Source: Cryptomeria japonica (lineage: Eukaryota > Streptophyta > Pinopsida > Cupressales > Cupressaceae). From it: 64,000 nt of DNA. Shown here piece after piece: positions 23,950 to 37,992 of the stretch. The notes beneath the pieces are model-generated. The model saw only the letters and a program-made list of their open reading frames with translations, did no database searches and had not been told where the DNA came from. Both the position numbers and the translations under genes were made by a program. The DNA lies in contig NC_081413.1 of NCBI RefSeq assembly GCF_030272615.1, positions 721,324,367 to 721,388,366 of the forward strand. Reading direction: 5' to 3'. How positions within the stretch are numbered: the stretch's first letter is position 1; each line of letters begins with the position of its first letter.

Positions 23950-24801
23950 ATTTCCACTTTTTTTTAAGTATAAAATTTCTACATTAAGTGGACATAACTT
24001 CTTGTACTTACCCCATGAGTAGTTTCCATGTACTTAATCTCTATAATGGACAAAGTGACCACAACCTTCCACTTGCACATCCAAATAATATCATGACCAT
24101 ATAAATTGAAAACACAACAACTAGAAAAGCTTCTAGTGTTGACATTGCATACCCAATTTGAATCTACAAACACATGAATAGACATTAAGTGTTGGTTCTT
24201 TGTAGAATCGTCATGATAATAAAACAAGAGTACTTAGAGGTACCTCATAAATATTTGAAGACTATATTAATCACATCCTAACAATCTCATCTAATATTAA
24301 CCTTGAAATGACTAGGGACTCCCACTACTTGTCTAGTCTTGTACAAACCATAGCATACATCAAACTCTTAAAACTACTAGCATAAGACATTCAAGTTATG
24401 TCATCTATGGATAAATTTACCTCAAATGAAAAAGGAATGTCCTCAAAAACCTACTAATCAATATGATGAATCTTTTTACATTGAGTTCAAATACTCACTC
24501 TAGCCCAAAGAACACATTTTACTTACTCTATCTTTTCTAATCTTTATGTCTAGAATGTACTTTGTTTCTCCCAAGTCTTTCATGTCAATTTTTTGTGAAA
24601 ACTAAAATTTTTAAATAAAAAATTACTCTTTCACTATTACTAAAGAATAACATGTCATCTACATACAATGTGATAACAAGAAAATGATCTAATCCTAACA
24701 CAAAATAATCAATTTTTTGATACCACATTCTATTTGATTTCTTTAGACAATACAATATTTTATCAATCTACAAACCATTTTTTTAACCTTGCTCCACATA
24801 A

Positions 24802-25327
24802 TGTTGTAGCTATTTTTAGGAGTTGCATGCAAAAAATATCAATTATATGCAGATAAATATTAAACACAAGAATGAAAAATACAGAAATAATAACAATGAA
24901 GAGACAATATTTAACGTGGTTCACCCAATCTTGGGCTACATCCACCAAACAAAGAGCCCAATATTATTATCTAGTAAATCAAAACCGATTACAACCAGCA
25001 ATGCCTTGCAACTCAATACCGCTGTAAATGCTATATGAAATTCTCTACAGCTAAATAACCCCTAACGCTTAGCCTTTTTATCAAGACTTATGTTGGTTAT
25101 AAAATTAGGGTTACAACATGTCAGCCAATAGAAAAATAACACCTGATGACTTTATAAAATAATAAAAATCTTTTTGGCCTCGCAGAGTGCTGCCCCTCAA
25201 CCCCACCTTGTATCGCAATAGGGAGTGTGCAAGGGGCGCTACCCCCAAACCCTCGTCGAAAAATATGGGGGGAAACCGTGCTAATAGAAGTAGGGAAATT
25301 TTAACCTCCGAGTCTGATTAGGCTCCA
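24802..25327. repeat. Putative solo LTR (copia-like) in element D
   Basis: The sequence TGTTGTAGC...GGCTCCA interrupts copia RT codons. It contains ATTTAACGTGGTTCACCCAA, a leader-type sequence common in plant copia LTRs. Flanks CATAA (24797-24801) and TATAA (25328-25332) differ by one base and may be a mutated TSD. Confidence 0.55.
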
Positions 25328-25425
25328 TATAACAACAACTATGTCATGTTAGTCTCTTCTTCCAAGAAATCACGTAAAAATATTATTTTCACATCTTTTT
25401 GTTCTATCTCCAAATCAAATATTGT

Positions 25426-26206
25426 TGTATATGGTGAAAATGGATAACAATAATAACAATATTGAAAGGCTAAATGAATCCAACCACCAAACCCTAGCCT
25501 AACAACAACAAAGATCCACCATAACATATGAAGATAACCTAAGACAATGCAAATAATTCAAAAATCACAAAGATTATACCATCACATGTCCAATAGGGTT
25601 TTTGATCTCCATTCTTCCTATCTCCATTGATCTTGCTTGATATATTTTCTCTCAGATTTTTGTATGCACAAGAGCTCAACAAAGAACGGAATGTGGTTGC
25701 AAGTAGGATCTTAGTGTAGCCAAGTACTCCAAAATCAGTCATTAGGCTTTGACAATGAAGAAAGCATCTCCTTAAATAGAAGACACAATAAGAAATGGAG
25801 GGTTAAGATTGAGAGGTGTAAAAAGAGAGGTCGGCTAGGATTAGAGGGTAGGTAAAAGAAATACCAAAATAATGAAAGAGGTAGGTAGTGTATGAATTAA
25901 GAGATGAATGACATGTGTCATGTGTAGAAAAAGATAATGAATTAATTAAATAAATAAAGGTTTATTTAATTAATAGAAGAAGTAGGACAATTAAATAAAT
26001 AAATAAATAAAAATATTTATTTAATTTAGGAAAGGGATAATTTAAATAAATAAATGTATTTATTTAAATGAGAAATAAGGCTAGAAGAGGATAAATGAAT
26101 TAATTAAATAAATAAAAATTTATTTAATTAATAGAAGAATTAGGCTTAGATAATTAAATAAATAAAATATTTATTTAATTAGACATGACAATTTTGAGTG
26201 TCTACA
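25426..26206 (-). repeat. Solo LTR-A with perfect TSD
   Basis: 781 bp, TGTATATGG...GTGTCTACA on the plus strand, the reverse complement of the element 1 LTR. ATTGT flanks it exactly (25421-25425 and 26207-26211). No internal sequence remains, so it is the product of LTR-LTR recombination. It interrupts the copia RT of element D. Confidence 0.92.
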
Positions 26207-26518
26207 ATTGTTAATGCAAATAATAGGAGTAAAAATTTCACAACCAACTTTTCTTTATACTTCTCAATATTGCCTTAAAAAAATGAACTTCCTTTTGAAT
26301 ACCTATTTTCATCAAATAAGGTTTATTCTTTCTAGTAATAATATCAAATATTGTATATAATTCCTTCTTAACACAACCATCTACTCATCTAAGAGCACTC
26401 TCTAGAACTCATAATATTTTGTGTATCCATCACCTCCTTCAAAATTCTAAGTTCATTAGTAATAGTAATCAAAGGAAAACCATATCTCTAATTAGGAGGA
26501 GTATACTTGTGTAATTAT

Positions 26519-27242
26519 TGTAGACACATAAAAAATTTCATTGAAATTGTCCTCTTATTTTAATTTTCCAATCATTAAGTGGATCCATATCATTATTATA
26601 TCATACTCTTATTGTCCATTTATCTTATGATATTCATTTTCCATTATTCTTCATTATATCATAAATATTCATATTATATCATATATTCATTAAATTCATT
26701 TAGTAATATTATTCTCCATTAATTCATTTAAATTTATTAATATATTCTTCTATTAATTCATTTTCTTAAATCTCCCTTATTTATCCTATCTCACTCTATC
26801 CATCTCACTCGTCTAATGCATGTGGGATAAACACTCTTCATTTCTACATCAACCCTTTATCCCACATTTGTCCAGATATTGGATTCACCCTTGAGGATAT
26901 CTATTTAAACTCAACCCCCTCTCATTTCAATCATCTAACATTTTACTTCATCTTTGCACTCTTGCGTTTCTTGTTTTCTCACACTCTAGCTTTCATATCA
27001 TTTGTATTTGAATCTTTCAAATCTCTATTTCCTCAAAGCCTTTTATGCATGTGCTTTTGAGAGAAATATTGTTAAAATACAAAATCTTGAGGAATGGGAG
27101 GGAAATGGAGTGATTTTTGTGTTTGCATGCATGCACTTTTAGATTAGATATATGTATTTGCATGTGTGTGTGATTTACAAGAACTCCATTGTTGATGTTG
27201 GGAGTTTTGAATCTTTTATTTGAATCATTTCCCTCATCTTCA
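26519..27242 (+). repeat. 5' LTR-B
   Basis: TGTAGACACATAAA ... CCCTCATCTTCA, about 724 bp, aligning along its whole length with the split 3' LTR (215 plus 519 bases). A TATA-like CTATTTAAAC occurs at about 26901-26910. No exact known tRNA primer site was recognised in TTTTGCACGCTCGGTGGGAC, which follows the LTR. Confidence 0.85.
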
Positions 27243-29900
27243 TTTTGCACGCTCGGTGGGACAACCCTTGTCCTTTCATTTGATTTCATTTTCACATGGT
27301 AGAGGATTGTAATCATCACTTTAATGAGATTGTTTCATTGAAGCATTATAGAAAACAGTTAACCTGCCTTGTCTATGTTTGCAAGTTTATGCATTTTGTT
27401 TAACATTTAAATGTGCCTTGTCTAATGTTTGTAGGTTGAAGCATTCTATTGTATAGCTAATGTACTTTGTCTATGTGTAGGTTTAGCATTTGGTTTAAAT
27501 GTTTGGCATTTTGTTTTAAACATTTTTAATGCTTCTCAAGCAAATCTATTTTGTACATGTATTGTAATCAAACACCATGGTTTTAAAACTATTTGAACAA
27601 ATCCATCTTGTGCATTTTTTTGTAGTCATGGTGTCCCATGAGATGGCCTTTCTTTGAGACATTTCTTGAAACAATTAAAAATCCCTTATCTTTGCCTATA
27701 CACCTCCATGTAGCCCTTCCCCTCTCCTTCACCTCTCTACATAGCCGTCCTACACTTTCTAGTCTAAAAATATACTTTCAAAACAAGTCTATTTTGTGCA
27801 TACCTTGCAAGCATTGCAAATCATGAGACCACATTTTTCTCAGCCAACCTATCAAACAACTCACTACCCTATCAATATTGTCACACCTTGCATCTAAAGA
27901 CAGTTAAATAACACCCTGTTTATAGAGCATTGCATTTAAAACTTTAGAAAATGATCTAATAAGTTTGTTTGTGCATTCACTGCAATCATTGCATTCCTTT
28001 AAAAGAGAATCTTCTTGAAGCATTTTGTTTTGTCTATGTGTTCAATGTGTCTTGTCTAGGCTTTCACATTTCATTGCATTCAAATTTTTTTTGCCCAATT
28101 TCACCTTGTTTTGCAGGTTCAGATACTTTACAATGTTTGGCCCCCCAAAAATAGCCCCCACATTTGGGCATCCATTCTCACTTGTCAAAGATCATATCTT
28201 GAAACTACTAACTTGTTTGATGCAGTATGCATGTCGAAGAAATGGTTACTTGAAACTAATAGTCTAATTTTTAGATTAGATCACATTTCATTTTGGTGCA
28301 ATAAAATTAACCAACATCTTCTATGTTTTGAGCACTAGGCTCTTTTCTATTTAACCTTTTAGAGGGCCTGTCTCCTGAGAAGCCTTTAAGTTTAGGTGAG
28401 AGGGAATGATCAAAGTGTTAGCGAGGTTAAGGCCAATACCTTCCAAGTCACTATAAATAATTGTGTTTGTGAGAAAAATTGCAAGCAACAGGTGTCAATG
28501 TGTCATACCGACGTATGTCTCCCTAAACATCTATGTGATGCGTAAAAACTTGCAAGGGCTAGGATGCCTCATTAATTCGAGTGAAATGTCACATGTATGA
28601 CCACCTGAATAGATGCCCTTACTAGAAACTCATTGTTTTAGCAACCAAAAACTTTTTATTTGCTGGTGCAGGAGGTCAAACCTTTGACGTCATCCCGCAC
28701 TCTTATAGTTCAAAGTAGAGATCAAATTCCTCTAGATCTTTGGGTCTTTGAGAATTTGAAGCTTAGTATGCCCAAGAAGTGAGTGTCATGGAGAGGAGCT
28801 AGTGCTACAAAAATTCTAAGCTATCCACACTGAATAAGTGTGACTTAGATTTATCTACAATGGGAACCCAACAAATATTGTTTCGGCCAACCTATGATTT
28901 GTTCTTGAATATGCTTTTATTGCAAACATCAAAACAAAAACATTATGTCTACCATTTTTAGTGTTTGTTCAAAAACAAATGTTTCCAATCATAATCAAAC
29001 ACCACACCTAAAACCCATAACATTTAAACTACAACTTGTGAACCTCCAATTTTGTCCAACAGTCAAATAGTGCAAACGTTTGCATGATTTCTCACAAGAC
29101 AAAAATCCCTAGGATAAGATCAACATTCTGTTTCTTCAAACATAGACATCATAGTCCAAGGTTCATTAGAAAATTCATCTTGAATAAATACCGCAATCGA
29201 GACATATTACTAAGGGATTTTTATACCCTCCCTTTGAGAAATGAACCAGACCTACATATCCAATATGATCCTAGTGCTCCTACATGAGATTGCATATTTT
29301 GGGAGAATCATTTTTTAGTTTTGATCTTTTAGGTTTTGAATGCTTGCATATTGGTCCTTGCATATCCGTTCATTTGGTCATATCCTTTGGTCTTTGCCTA
29401 TCCATTCATTCATTCATATCCTTGCATTAATTTTCTCATGTCCTTTAGTCCTTGCATATTAGTCATGTCCTTCGGTCACATCCTTAATTCTTTACCATCA
29501 TTGGTAAAATAAAAACTCTTGGCTTACAATTAGGTCACTCTCTTTGGTCTTAAATCAAACATTGGCTATCTCATCATCTTTTACTACATGAGGTCTATCA
29601 TAATTGAGTTGGGAAACATATCAATACCTAGGGATAGGGTAATTTTTTTGGAGTTCATCATCTCCTACTTTAGCACACCCTCTTTTCTAGGGCATTGTCT
29701 TTGTGTCTATCCAACATAGAACAAGTTAACCTAGCCTACATAATCATTTTTCAGACCCAGAATTATCTTTATCTTACTTTAGAGTTGTCATCATTTGATT
29801 AAGTCCAAATCCCAACATTGGTCTTCATAATCCATTTGAAGTCTAGTCTTTGCACTCTTTAGGTTATCCTTCCATTCTAGAACTTGGATTTCATTCAAAA
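27243..29900 (+). other. Element B leader, no gene seen
   Basis: Long AT-rich leader with imperfect 60-70-base repeats (GTGCCTTGTCTATGTTTG-like units, 27.36-27.50 kb). Only short ORFs, none with a recognisable domain. Confidence 0.5.
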
Positions 29901-29939
29901 CTTTGAGTCTCATATGTAGTGTCATATTGGTCAAAGATC

Positions 29940-30867
29940 AGAACTATCATAAATCTCCATGGCTACCTTGGCTCAAAAAATTCAACATCCCAAGAGAGAA
30001 ATCTATGACTTTTAAGTCCAACAAAAGGAATCGATGACCCCTCTTGAGAGATAAATTTACAATATCAAGCGTGACAAACTTCAAGGAATGGTAACATGAC
30101 TATATGAGGTAGAACAAAAATTAATTGAAATCAAAAGACAAACCTCAAATAAGATCATGTTACTCCTTCACCAAGACAACAAGACTCTTCTTCCAAATAT
30201 CCCTTAGATAGACAATTTACACCTTTGGTAAAATCTATTGAGTCGTCTTTGAAAGAGATTCTTGAGCACAATGTTATCACATTTCCTAACACAACCCCAC
30301 GAGGATATAATTTTTTTATTAACTATTGTGTGCATCATAGACAAAACAAACATAAGACTTTAGATTTCATGAATTAAAACATAAGATTCAAGACCTCCTT
30401 GATAATGGTGTCATTGAAATCGAAGATCCTAATGAATCACCTAAAGAGAAACAAGGCACTACTCCTAAGCATTATCAAAAAGATATACCTATGTCTATCC
30501 ACATGAGACCTCCATCTCTTCTACGATGCCTTCATCTCCTAGAACCTCTCAAAAACACTCCATACCATCTCCTTTAAATAATAATCCTAATGATCACACT
30601 TTTCATATTAACCCTCAAGGGCTATCTCCTATGGAAATCCAAGCTAATCCCAAACTTGATACAAGTTCCTCTAATGATTTAAAAATCCTAGATCCTATGC
30701 CATCATGCATTCCAATTTTAAACATACCCACTCTAGAGAGTCCCATCCAAAATATTTCCCCATCATGCCAAAACATGAACATGTTCCAAGAATTCCCCGT
30801 GCATATCCAAAATCCTACTCCTTCCTTAGAAGTGGCTCTATGTCAAGAGGATAATCCAAAGAATTAA
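29940..30867 (+). pseudogene. gag remnant of element B
   Basis: Degenerate reading frames. Around 30190-30430 the frame reads RQFTPLVKSIESSLKEIL, YCVHHRQNKHKT and LLDNGVIEIEDP, aligning with the gag C-terminus of element 1 (TPLGEPLESVFKKL, YCEFHKSKGHKT, LIDRGDIEIEG). The following frame (30526-30867) is Ser/Pro/Asn-rich without a domain. Confidence 0.7.
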
Positions 30868-32685
30868 GAAATAAGTCCTATCATAAATCAAGATCAAGAC
30901 ACCAAAACTATCCAATATCATCCAATGGTTGACCAAGATCATATCTCCCTAGAATCCCATGATGATCCTCTTATACTTTTCCATTTCTTCCAAGATGATC
31001 CCCTTCCATATTAAAAGCTAATCATCCTTCCAAATCCTATTCCTAATTCACTTCCTAAGAAATATCATGATGCCTCTTCCACCTTTTCAAATGATCCTAT
31101 TCAAAATGAAGATCCAAACACCCTTTCCAATTTATCCAATAAACCTCTTCCATGTCAAGATCAAAGTATCCCTTCATTTCCCTGTCATAATCCTTCATGT
31201 CCTTCACAAGATTCCATCTCCCGAGTTGAACCTATCATTCCTCCTGTTTCGCCTAAAGATCCTATTATGCCTCCATATCCACGTAAAGGTCTCATCATTT
31301 CTCTTAGTCCCCCTCATGACCCCAACATCTCTATGCAAGTTGTTAATGAACCTTTTATAAGTCAAATGAATACCTCCACTTCCATTGGATCTAGTCTAGT
31401 TTGTGATCCTATCATTTCTTTCGTATCCATCTCAAAATGGACTTGTGTCTTCTTCCAAAAGCAATGAGTATCCCATTAGTTAAAGGATTAATCAAGACAA
31501 GCAATCAGGCCTCAACGAACAAGTTACATTAGAATCCCTCCATATCAAAGCAAATCCTGATGGTCATGATCCCAACAACAAATTTGACTTTCAAGGCATT
31601 GGTATTTCTATTAAATCCCATATCCCTTCATCTAAGTCCAAATATACACCACCCCTTCGTCCCTTCCATCCATTTTAGGTCCTTATACCCCTCCAACCCT
31701 TATTCAGGTTCGACAAAGGTACACATTTTTTAGAACCTTCCCACCATCTACCTATATCACTCAATCCATATACCATCCATATAATCCCTATCCACCCATG
31801 AATCATGTTCCTCTTCCAAGAAAATTGGATGACAAACATAAAATACACGTCGAAAAATCCACATGCATTTAAGGATCAACATGTCCCATCTAACCAACAT
31901 GTAGAAACAAAGAAAAATGTGATCCAAAAAGAAAAATAGATATACAAAAGGAAAAAATGGCCCATTGAGTAAACGAAAGAAAATTCAAAAGCCATATGGG
32001 TTCCTAAGGCACTTGTAGAAGCAATGCATTCCAAGGAACTACAAAAGAAAGAAAATTCAAAAGTCATATGGGTTCCTAAGATGCTCGTAGAAGAAATGCA
32101 TCCCAAAGAAAGAAAAGAAAGAAAAATAAAAAACCATGTGGATTCCCAAGCAACTCCTCAAAGCACAACATCCTAAAAAAAATCAAAGTTGGCATCCAAG
32201 ATTGCTACCTACTTCTAAACTTTTGCAACTTTTCAAATCCATTTTGGGTCCACATGTTCCAAAATCCATTGTCATTCCTCCATCAAAATCTCAAAATCTA
32301 AAATACACTTTTCCTCCATCTCTCCACCACCCCTCAAGGTGTATTTCAATGTTGATCCTACTCACATTTTGATTCACTCATGCACTAGTCTTTCAATATC
32401 CCATTCATTATCCAACACATCTTTTTCAACCTTCCATTCCTCTTATCAAATTCTTTGCATAAATCCTTACCCTAGCTTCTTTTCTTTATCCTACCAACGT
32501 CTTTGAGCATACCTTCATAGCCACTGTCTATTGCAGCACATATTTCAAGGGTACCATCCAATGAAGAAAGATACTTGAGTCCTCCTTCCATCTCCTATCA
32601 TGTATCCTTTATCTTCCAAAAAGTAAAAAAAAAGAGAAAAAAAGAATACGAAAAAGTGAAAAAAAAAATTAAAGAGAAAAAAATT
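30868..32685 (+). other. Low-complexity Pro/Ser-rich region where pol is missing (element B)
   Basis: Between the gag remnant and the post-integrase block there is only about 1.8 kb, too short for PR-RT-RH-INT, and none of their motifs was seen on either strand. Translations are Pro/Ser/His-rich. At 31980-32130 an AAGAAAGAAAATTCAAAA unit repeats two or three times. Confidence 0.55.
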
Positions 32686-34372
32686 CATCCAGTAGTGAAA
32701 ACCTGGCAAACAAGCACCTTGGGCAAGTACCATGATGAAAACTTGACAAACATGCGTCATGTGTAATTCCTTATTTTTATTGCACTATTCACTAGGAAAA
32801 AGTTGCATCTGTGCACATCCACCATTCTCTATTATCTCTAATTCACTCTATCTACATGCATATCCCTTTTTCAACCTTTGATCTTGAAAAGGTTAGGGAC
32901 CCTTGCAGGCTTTGTGTATCCTATCTATTGAACTTGATCCACACCCTTGAGCTCCTATCCATATATTTTGTCCATTGCTTGCTTTCATCCTTCATTACGA
33001 CCTTTGATCTTGCTTATCCTATCTACCTCCTATCCAAATCTATCCCTTGATCTTGATCAAAATAAGGACAAAATGCAAAAACATGTTTTCAAAAAACCTC
33101 TTGACATGGGAATTTCTTTGGACCAAAAAATATTCATTACACCATATCATTGCCTTATATTGCTATATCTTGTCCCTTTGCTTGGATTAACATGTTATCC
33201 TATTAAGAGGTAGTCCTTGAAAATCACATAATTTTCCTTCATCATTCACTTATCCATTTATATCCCATTTGTTCATTCATCTGCTCAAAATCACTTTTAC
33301 CTTGCTAGACACTAGGGGCAAACATTAAAAAATCTTGAAAATCATAAAAAGTTCTGATAAAATCTTTAAAATCATTAAAAGTCTTGAGAAGATCTTAAAA
33401 ATCATAAAAGTCCTAAAAAAATCTTAAAAATCATAAAATGTCCTGAAAATATCTAAAAAACCATAAAAATGTTCTTAAAAATCCTAAAAAATCCTAAAAA
33501 ATCTTAAGAATCATAAAAAGTCCTCAAAAAATAATTAAAAAAGTCCTGAAAAAATCTTAAAAATTATAAAATGTCCTAAATTTTTTTTCTAAAAACTCAA
33601 AACATTTAAAAAACCCTAAAAATCATAAAACTTTTCAACAAAATCTAAAAACATTTCGAAGACAAACACTTTGTACAAGCACAATCAAACATTAAGAATA
33701 CATAATAACATCCTATCAACTTATCAAACCAATCACATTAAATATGGACAAGAATAATTTTGGCATGTTATTTGTTTGCTTATGTCTTTTGATTGTTTCT
33801 GATTTTATCTTTGGTGACATGTCTTTTAGCCTTTTTGGGATGTCTCTGACTAGAGATTTTATCTCCAGGATGTCTTTGACTAGAAAGGCGAGGATGGGGC
33901 ATGTTTACTAGTTTTTTGCTTGTGGATTGTTCCTTAGTAATATAATGACTCATCTTGGGACATGATTATCTAAAATTATCGAGGACGTATGGGTCTCATG
34001 TGAACTGGGGCATTCCTTAACTGTTTGATGTGTTTTCCTGCACACAATTGGTATGATGATTCATTTGGGTCCGATTCATATCTAGACGAGTTTTATCCTT
34101 TTTCCATAATAAGATTGATGATGATACAAACACTTAAAAAAGAACAAGAATTCTCATCATCCATCCTCTTGCATCTTCTCATCACTTGCATCTCCTTTCA
34201 TTTCTTGTTGCATCAATAATTTGTCTTTTTCTTTTTCTTTCATCATCTTCTCATGTTCAATAATCTCTTTCATCATTTTCTTCATCTTCCTTGTTTCAGA
34301 GAGATCAATCAAATTGCTTTATTCAATTGATGCATGTCTCTTAATCAATTGCTTTATTCAATTGATGCATGT
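32686..34372 (+). other. Conserved noncoding blocks and A-rich minisatellite (element B)
   Basis: 32691-32760 matches the GTGAAAACCTGGCAAAC block of element 1, and 33795-34120 matches its GACATGTCTTTTAGC / AGGATGTCTTTGACTAG block. Between them, 33325-33650 is a minisatellite of about 28-30 bases (AATCTTAAAAATCATAAAA with GTCCTGAAAA). No gene. Confidence 0.7.
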
Positions 34373-34662
34373 CATGCTATGAGGAGGTGCATTTACTATG
34401 TTTACACCATCATGATGATCTCTCCTAATTGGCTGGTATTGTCACCTCCACCCCTCACTTGAGTCTATATAATCATGCTACCTTGGTTGTATTTTCATAG
34501 ATTGGATATCGAAGATATAGAGATTTATCTTGATGTTATTCTACCGCTGAGAATTCACATCAAGTTTTGCTCATATTGTTATTATGTCCATTTTATTTCT
34601 AAATTTTTTTTCTAATACTTTCAATTTGATTTTGTATAGACTTGTTTTCTCAAATTTTAACA
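34373..34662 (+). repeat. 5' LTR of element E, 5'-truncated
   Basis: Aligns from CATGCTATGAGGAGGTGC to CTCAAATTTTAACA with the right LTR. The right LTR's first ~130 bases (TGTTAGTGTAGGG onward) have no counterpart here. AATTGATGCATGT lies to the left and repeats twice in the flank. Confidence 0.82.
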
Positions 34663-35763
34663 TTGTATCATGGCCTATTTTGGAAGATTAAATCCTTGTA
34701 GTGATCTTATAAAACTCTGTTATTTTTTTCTCTTGTGTTGCGTATGATCTGGAGAATAACAAGGATTTATGAAGATCCGATAATCCTTGTCATTGCCTGT
34801 TTATCTTTCTCTTCATCTGGGTGATTGCAACATTCTAAAGGATTTTGGGAGAATTTCTTCTTTTTTTGCATTGCATTTGGTGGCATCTAGGAGGTTCAAG
34901 AAAGTCAAGATTGATTTTTATTTCACCAAAATTAGAGATCATTTGTTGCAGCTACGAAACAAGGGTTTTGAAGCTCAAATCTGGAAGACAACTTTCAAAT
35001 GAGGCATTTTGAGGCCAAATAGACCTTTCCATTGTGTTGAGAAGGCCCCAAAACCCCCATTTTCATATAAAGATTGCCCATATTTGGACACTAGAGGCAC
35101 AAGCAAAAATTTCTTTTCTGGAGGGGTGTTTTTAACTTCACAACATAGTTTTTCATCAATTTTTTGGTGTGTTCCTACTCTTTGCAGCATTAAATGGTTT
35201 CCCCATAGCCCTACTATGGCCCATGGATCATTTTACTAGGTTTATTGATTGTTTTTGGTTGATATAAGGCACCAAAATCTATTGTTTTTTGTCTAGGCAT
35301 GAATACTGAAGGTTTTATTTCTCCTCTTTTCACCTATCAAAGACAAAGAGTGAGGCTCGAGTTGGCAGGAGGCTAATTCCCCCTTGAAAATCACATCATT
35401 GGATTCTATATTTTACCTCAATTCCAATGAGTGGTGGAAGGCCATTTTTTTAATCGAAAAAGTGCAATTCTAATGTTTAAAATATTGATCTTTTAAAATA
35501 TAGGCCATTTTACAAGAATTTGTTTATGCTATAACTTTTGATTGTTAGATTGAAATTGAGTGTCGTTTTTTGCAAAAGTGCATATTTTTTCATTTCCCAT
35601 CTAATGGTCCTATTTTTATTTGTAAATTCACTAACATATAAAGTGCTAATTTTGTGGGGGGGTCATTTTTATTAAGTAAAAAAGGGGGGTGTCTCATGTA
35701 TTACCTTGATCTTTGCTTTCTCTTTTTCTACACAACAAACAAAATCTTACTTTCTACATTAAA

Positions 35764-36730
35764 ATGGATCAAACTACAGCACCAATACTCACACCCTATA
35801 ACTACTATGAGTGGAAGTTAAAAATGACAATCTATCTTAACAAGTTGGGATTGTTTAGAGTAACTATGGGTCTTGAAATTGAACCATCACTACTTGCAAA
35901 AAAAACCAAAATGGTTTAACAAATGTGACGAAGCTTATGGTAATCTATGCATGTTTGTATCTCCTTATCTTCTTTTTCATTTTGAATCTACTACAACTCC
36001 AAATTATGTATGGATAATTTTAGAAGGGTTGTTCAGTAAACAAGATGAATTAAGGGGACAACAATTGGAGAATAAGCTAACAGGGTTAAATTCATGTAAT
36101 TTTGATACAATTTAATACTTCTTCACAAAACTAAAAGCTATAAGATTGTAATTGAAGATGTGTGGGATAGACAAGAAAGATTCACAATTGATTCTAAGCG
36201 TTCTTTCCAAACTTGGTCCAAACTATTAATTTTTTGTTTCTACATTCTATGTCACGAAAAGTGCATTAGGAACTAGCTATAAAATGCCTTCTCTTGATGA
36301 TTTTGAAAATGAACTCACAAAATAACAAGATAAGTTTATTCAAATAGGCACAATTAAGCCCTCTAAATCGCATGCCTTGGCTGCAAATCAGGCCACAAAA
36401 GACCAAAAAGGGCCTTCTAAGAAAGAAAAGAAACAAAAGAACCAAGGAGAAAACAAGCAAGAACAAAAACTGACTGCACCAAAAGAAGCTATTGATGCAT
36501 ATTCTTCAAAAGGTGATAAGCCCAAGAAGGAGAAAACTAAGTGTTCCTATTGTAAGAAAAATGGTCATGATGAACATAAATGTTTTAAGAAGAAAATTGA
36601 TCACTTCTCTCATCTTCTCAAAGAGAAAAACATCAAGGTGCCTGATTCTGTCAAACAAAGTTCATCTCAGAAATCTTCAAAGCAAACAAGTAAGGGGAAA
36701 GAAAAGGGAAAGCAAAGGGAAAGGCCCTAG
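35764..36730 (+). pseudogene. copia gag with CCHC zinc knuckle (element E)
   Basis: Starts MDQTTAPILTPYNYYEWKLK, typical of UBN2/copia gag. An A-run near 35890 shifts the frame; capsid sequence continues (NYVWIILEGLFSKQDEL), with further stops near 36.11-36.33 kb. The last part (36377-36730) is Lys/Gln-rich with a zinc knuckle CSYCKKNGHDEHKC at about 36541-36582. Confidence 0.83.
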
Positions 36731-37992
36731 TTGGTGTTGCTTGACAACCTAATTCTTGGATTATTGACTTGGGGGCTTAGCACCACATGGCTTCATCAAA
36801 AGATATTTTTTCCTCCTTGGAGTCATGTTCTATGTCATCTATTCCATTGGGTGATGAAACTTCTACTAAAGTGAATGGGAGAGGTTCTATTGACATGGGA
36901 AAAGGAGAATTTTAGGATGTCCTTTGTGTTCCATCTTTGTCAACTAATCTCCTATCTGTCTATCAGATCACTCACACTAGCTTTGGCAAGCAGGTTGAGT
37001 TCACTTCAGACATAGTGGTAATCAGTGAGATGCACAATGGGTCTACAATTACAGTGAGAAAGGCATATCATTAGTCCCGACTGTATCAATTTTCTCACTT
37101 TGTTCCTAATTCTCCTTTACTTGCATTTTTCACTCACTTAGATGAGGTGAGTCATTTGTGGCATTAGCGGTTCGACCAATTGAACTACCACTACTTGCAG
37201 TAGGTCAGTCAACATGACATGGCTATAGGGTTGCCTTCTATTAGATTTTATGATGGAGTTTGTCAGGGATGCATTCTTAGCAAGCATCTTGAAGAAAAAA
37301 TTGATAAAGGCAAAGCATGGGGAGCCACACAACTTTTGGAGCTAGTACGCACTGATTTGACATGACCATTTCCACATCCTTCTTTTAGTAGGGCCAAATA
37401 TGTCTTGACATTCATTGATGATCTTTCCCTTTACACCTTTGTATATTTTCTCAAGCATAAATCTGAAGTGTTTGAGTCTTTTCAAGAATTCAAAGCCTTT
37501 GCAGAAAAAACAATTAGGGAAAACCATCAAGGTTCTGTGCATCGACAATGGGGGGAATATGTCAACTAGAGGTTTGATCAATTTTGTATCTCAGAAGGAA
37601 TTGATCTTCAACACACAGTTCCATACACTCCACAACAAAATGGAGTTTTAGAACATAAGAATCGGTCCTTGAAGGAAATGGCTAATTATATGATTCACTT
37701 CAAATCATTGGCACTTCAGTATTGGATAGAGGCCATCAATCGTGCATGTTATATCCAAAATTGGGTTCCTCATCAAGCTATGAAGGGGGTACCTCTTTTT
37801 CAAGCTCGGACTGGTCAAAAAACTACAACCAAACACTTCCAAGTGTTTGCGTCTCTTGCATGGGCCCACATTCCAATAAAGAAATGCAAGGCTATGGATC
37901 TGCAGAGCAAGCCATGCATATTTGTTGGGTATCTAGATGGTTTCAAAGGCTACAAGCTTCTCCATCCTACCACACATGAGCTTTTTCATTAA
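36731..37992 (+). pseudogene. copia protease and integrase (element E)
   Basis: The protease motif is WIIDLGA*HHMASS near 36760 (DLG, with TAG inside). The integrase zinc region is around 37150-37270 (LWH*RFDQLNYHYLQ, CQGCILSKH). The core has FIDDLSLYTFVYFLK and PYTPQQNGVLEHKNRSLKE, and the end is YIQNWVPHQ and CIFVGYLDGFKGYK. Several frames are needed to read it. Confidence 0.82.

Larger units (their letters stand above)
23950..26518 (-). pseudogene. Element D: copia RT-RNase H remnant, split by insertions
   Basis: Minus strand, read right to left. The linker and start of RT are at 26518-26207 (GNIEKYKEKLVVK). The next block, at 25425-25328, is FDLEIEQKDVKIIFLRDFLEEE. The third part is 24801-23950 (KKMVCRLIK, DMKDLGETKYIL, then the RNase H motifs HVFVDSNWVCNVNTRS and VVVTLSIIEIKYMETTHGV). 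These are copia pol blocks in correct order, with many stops. The gaps are a putative solo LTR and an LTR-A solo. The upstream linker continues at 57063-56931 beyond element B. The remainder lies left of the repeat arrays or is lost. Confidence 0.8.
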
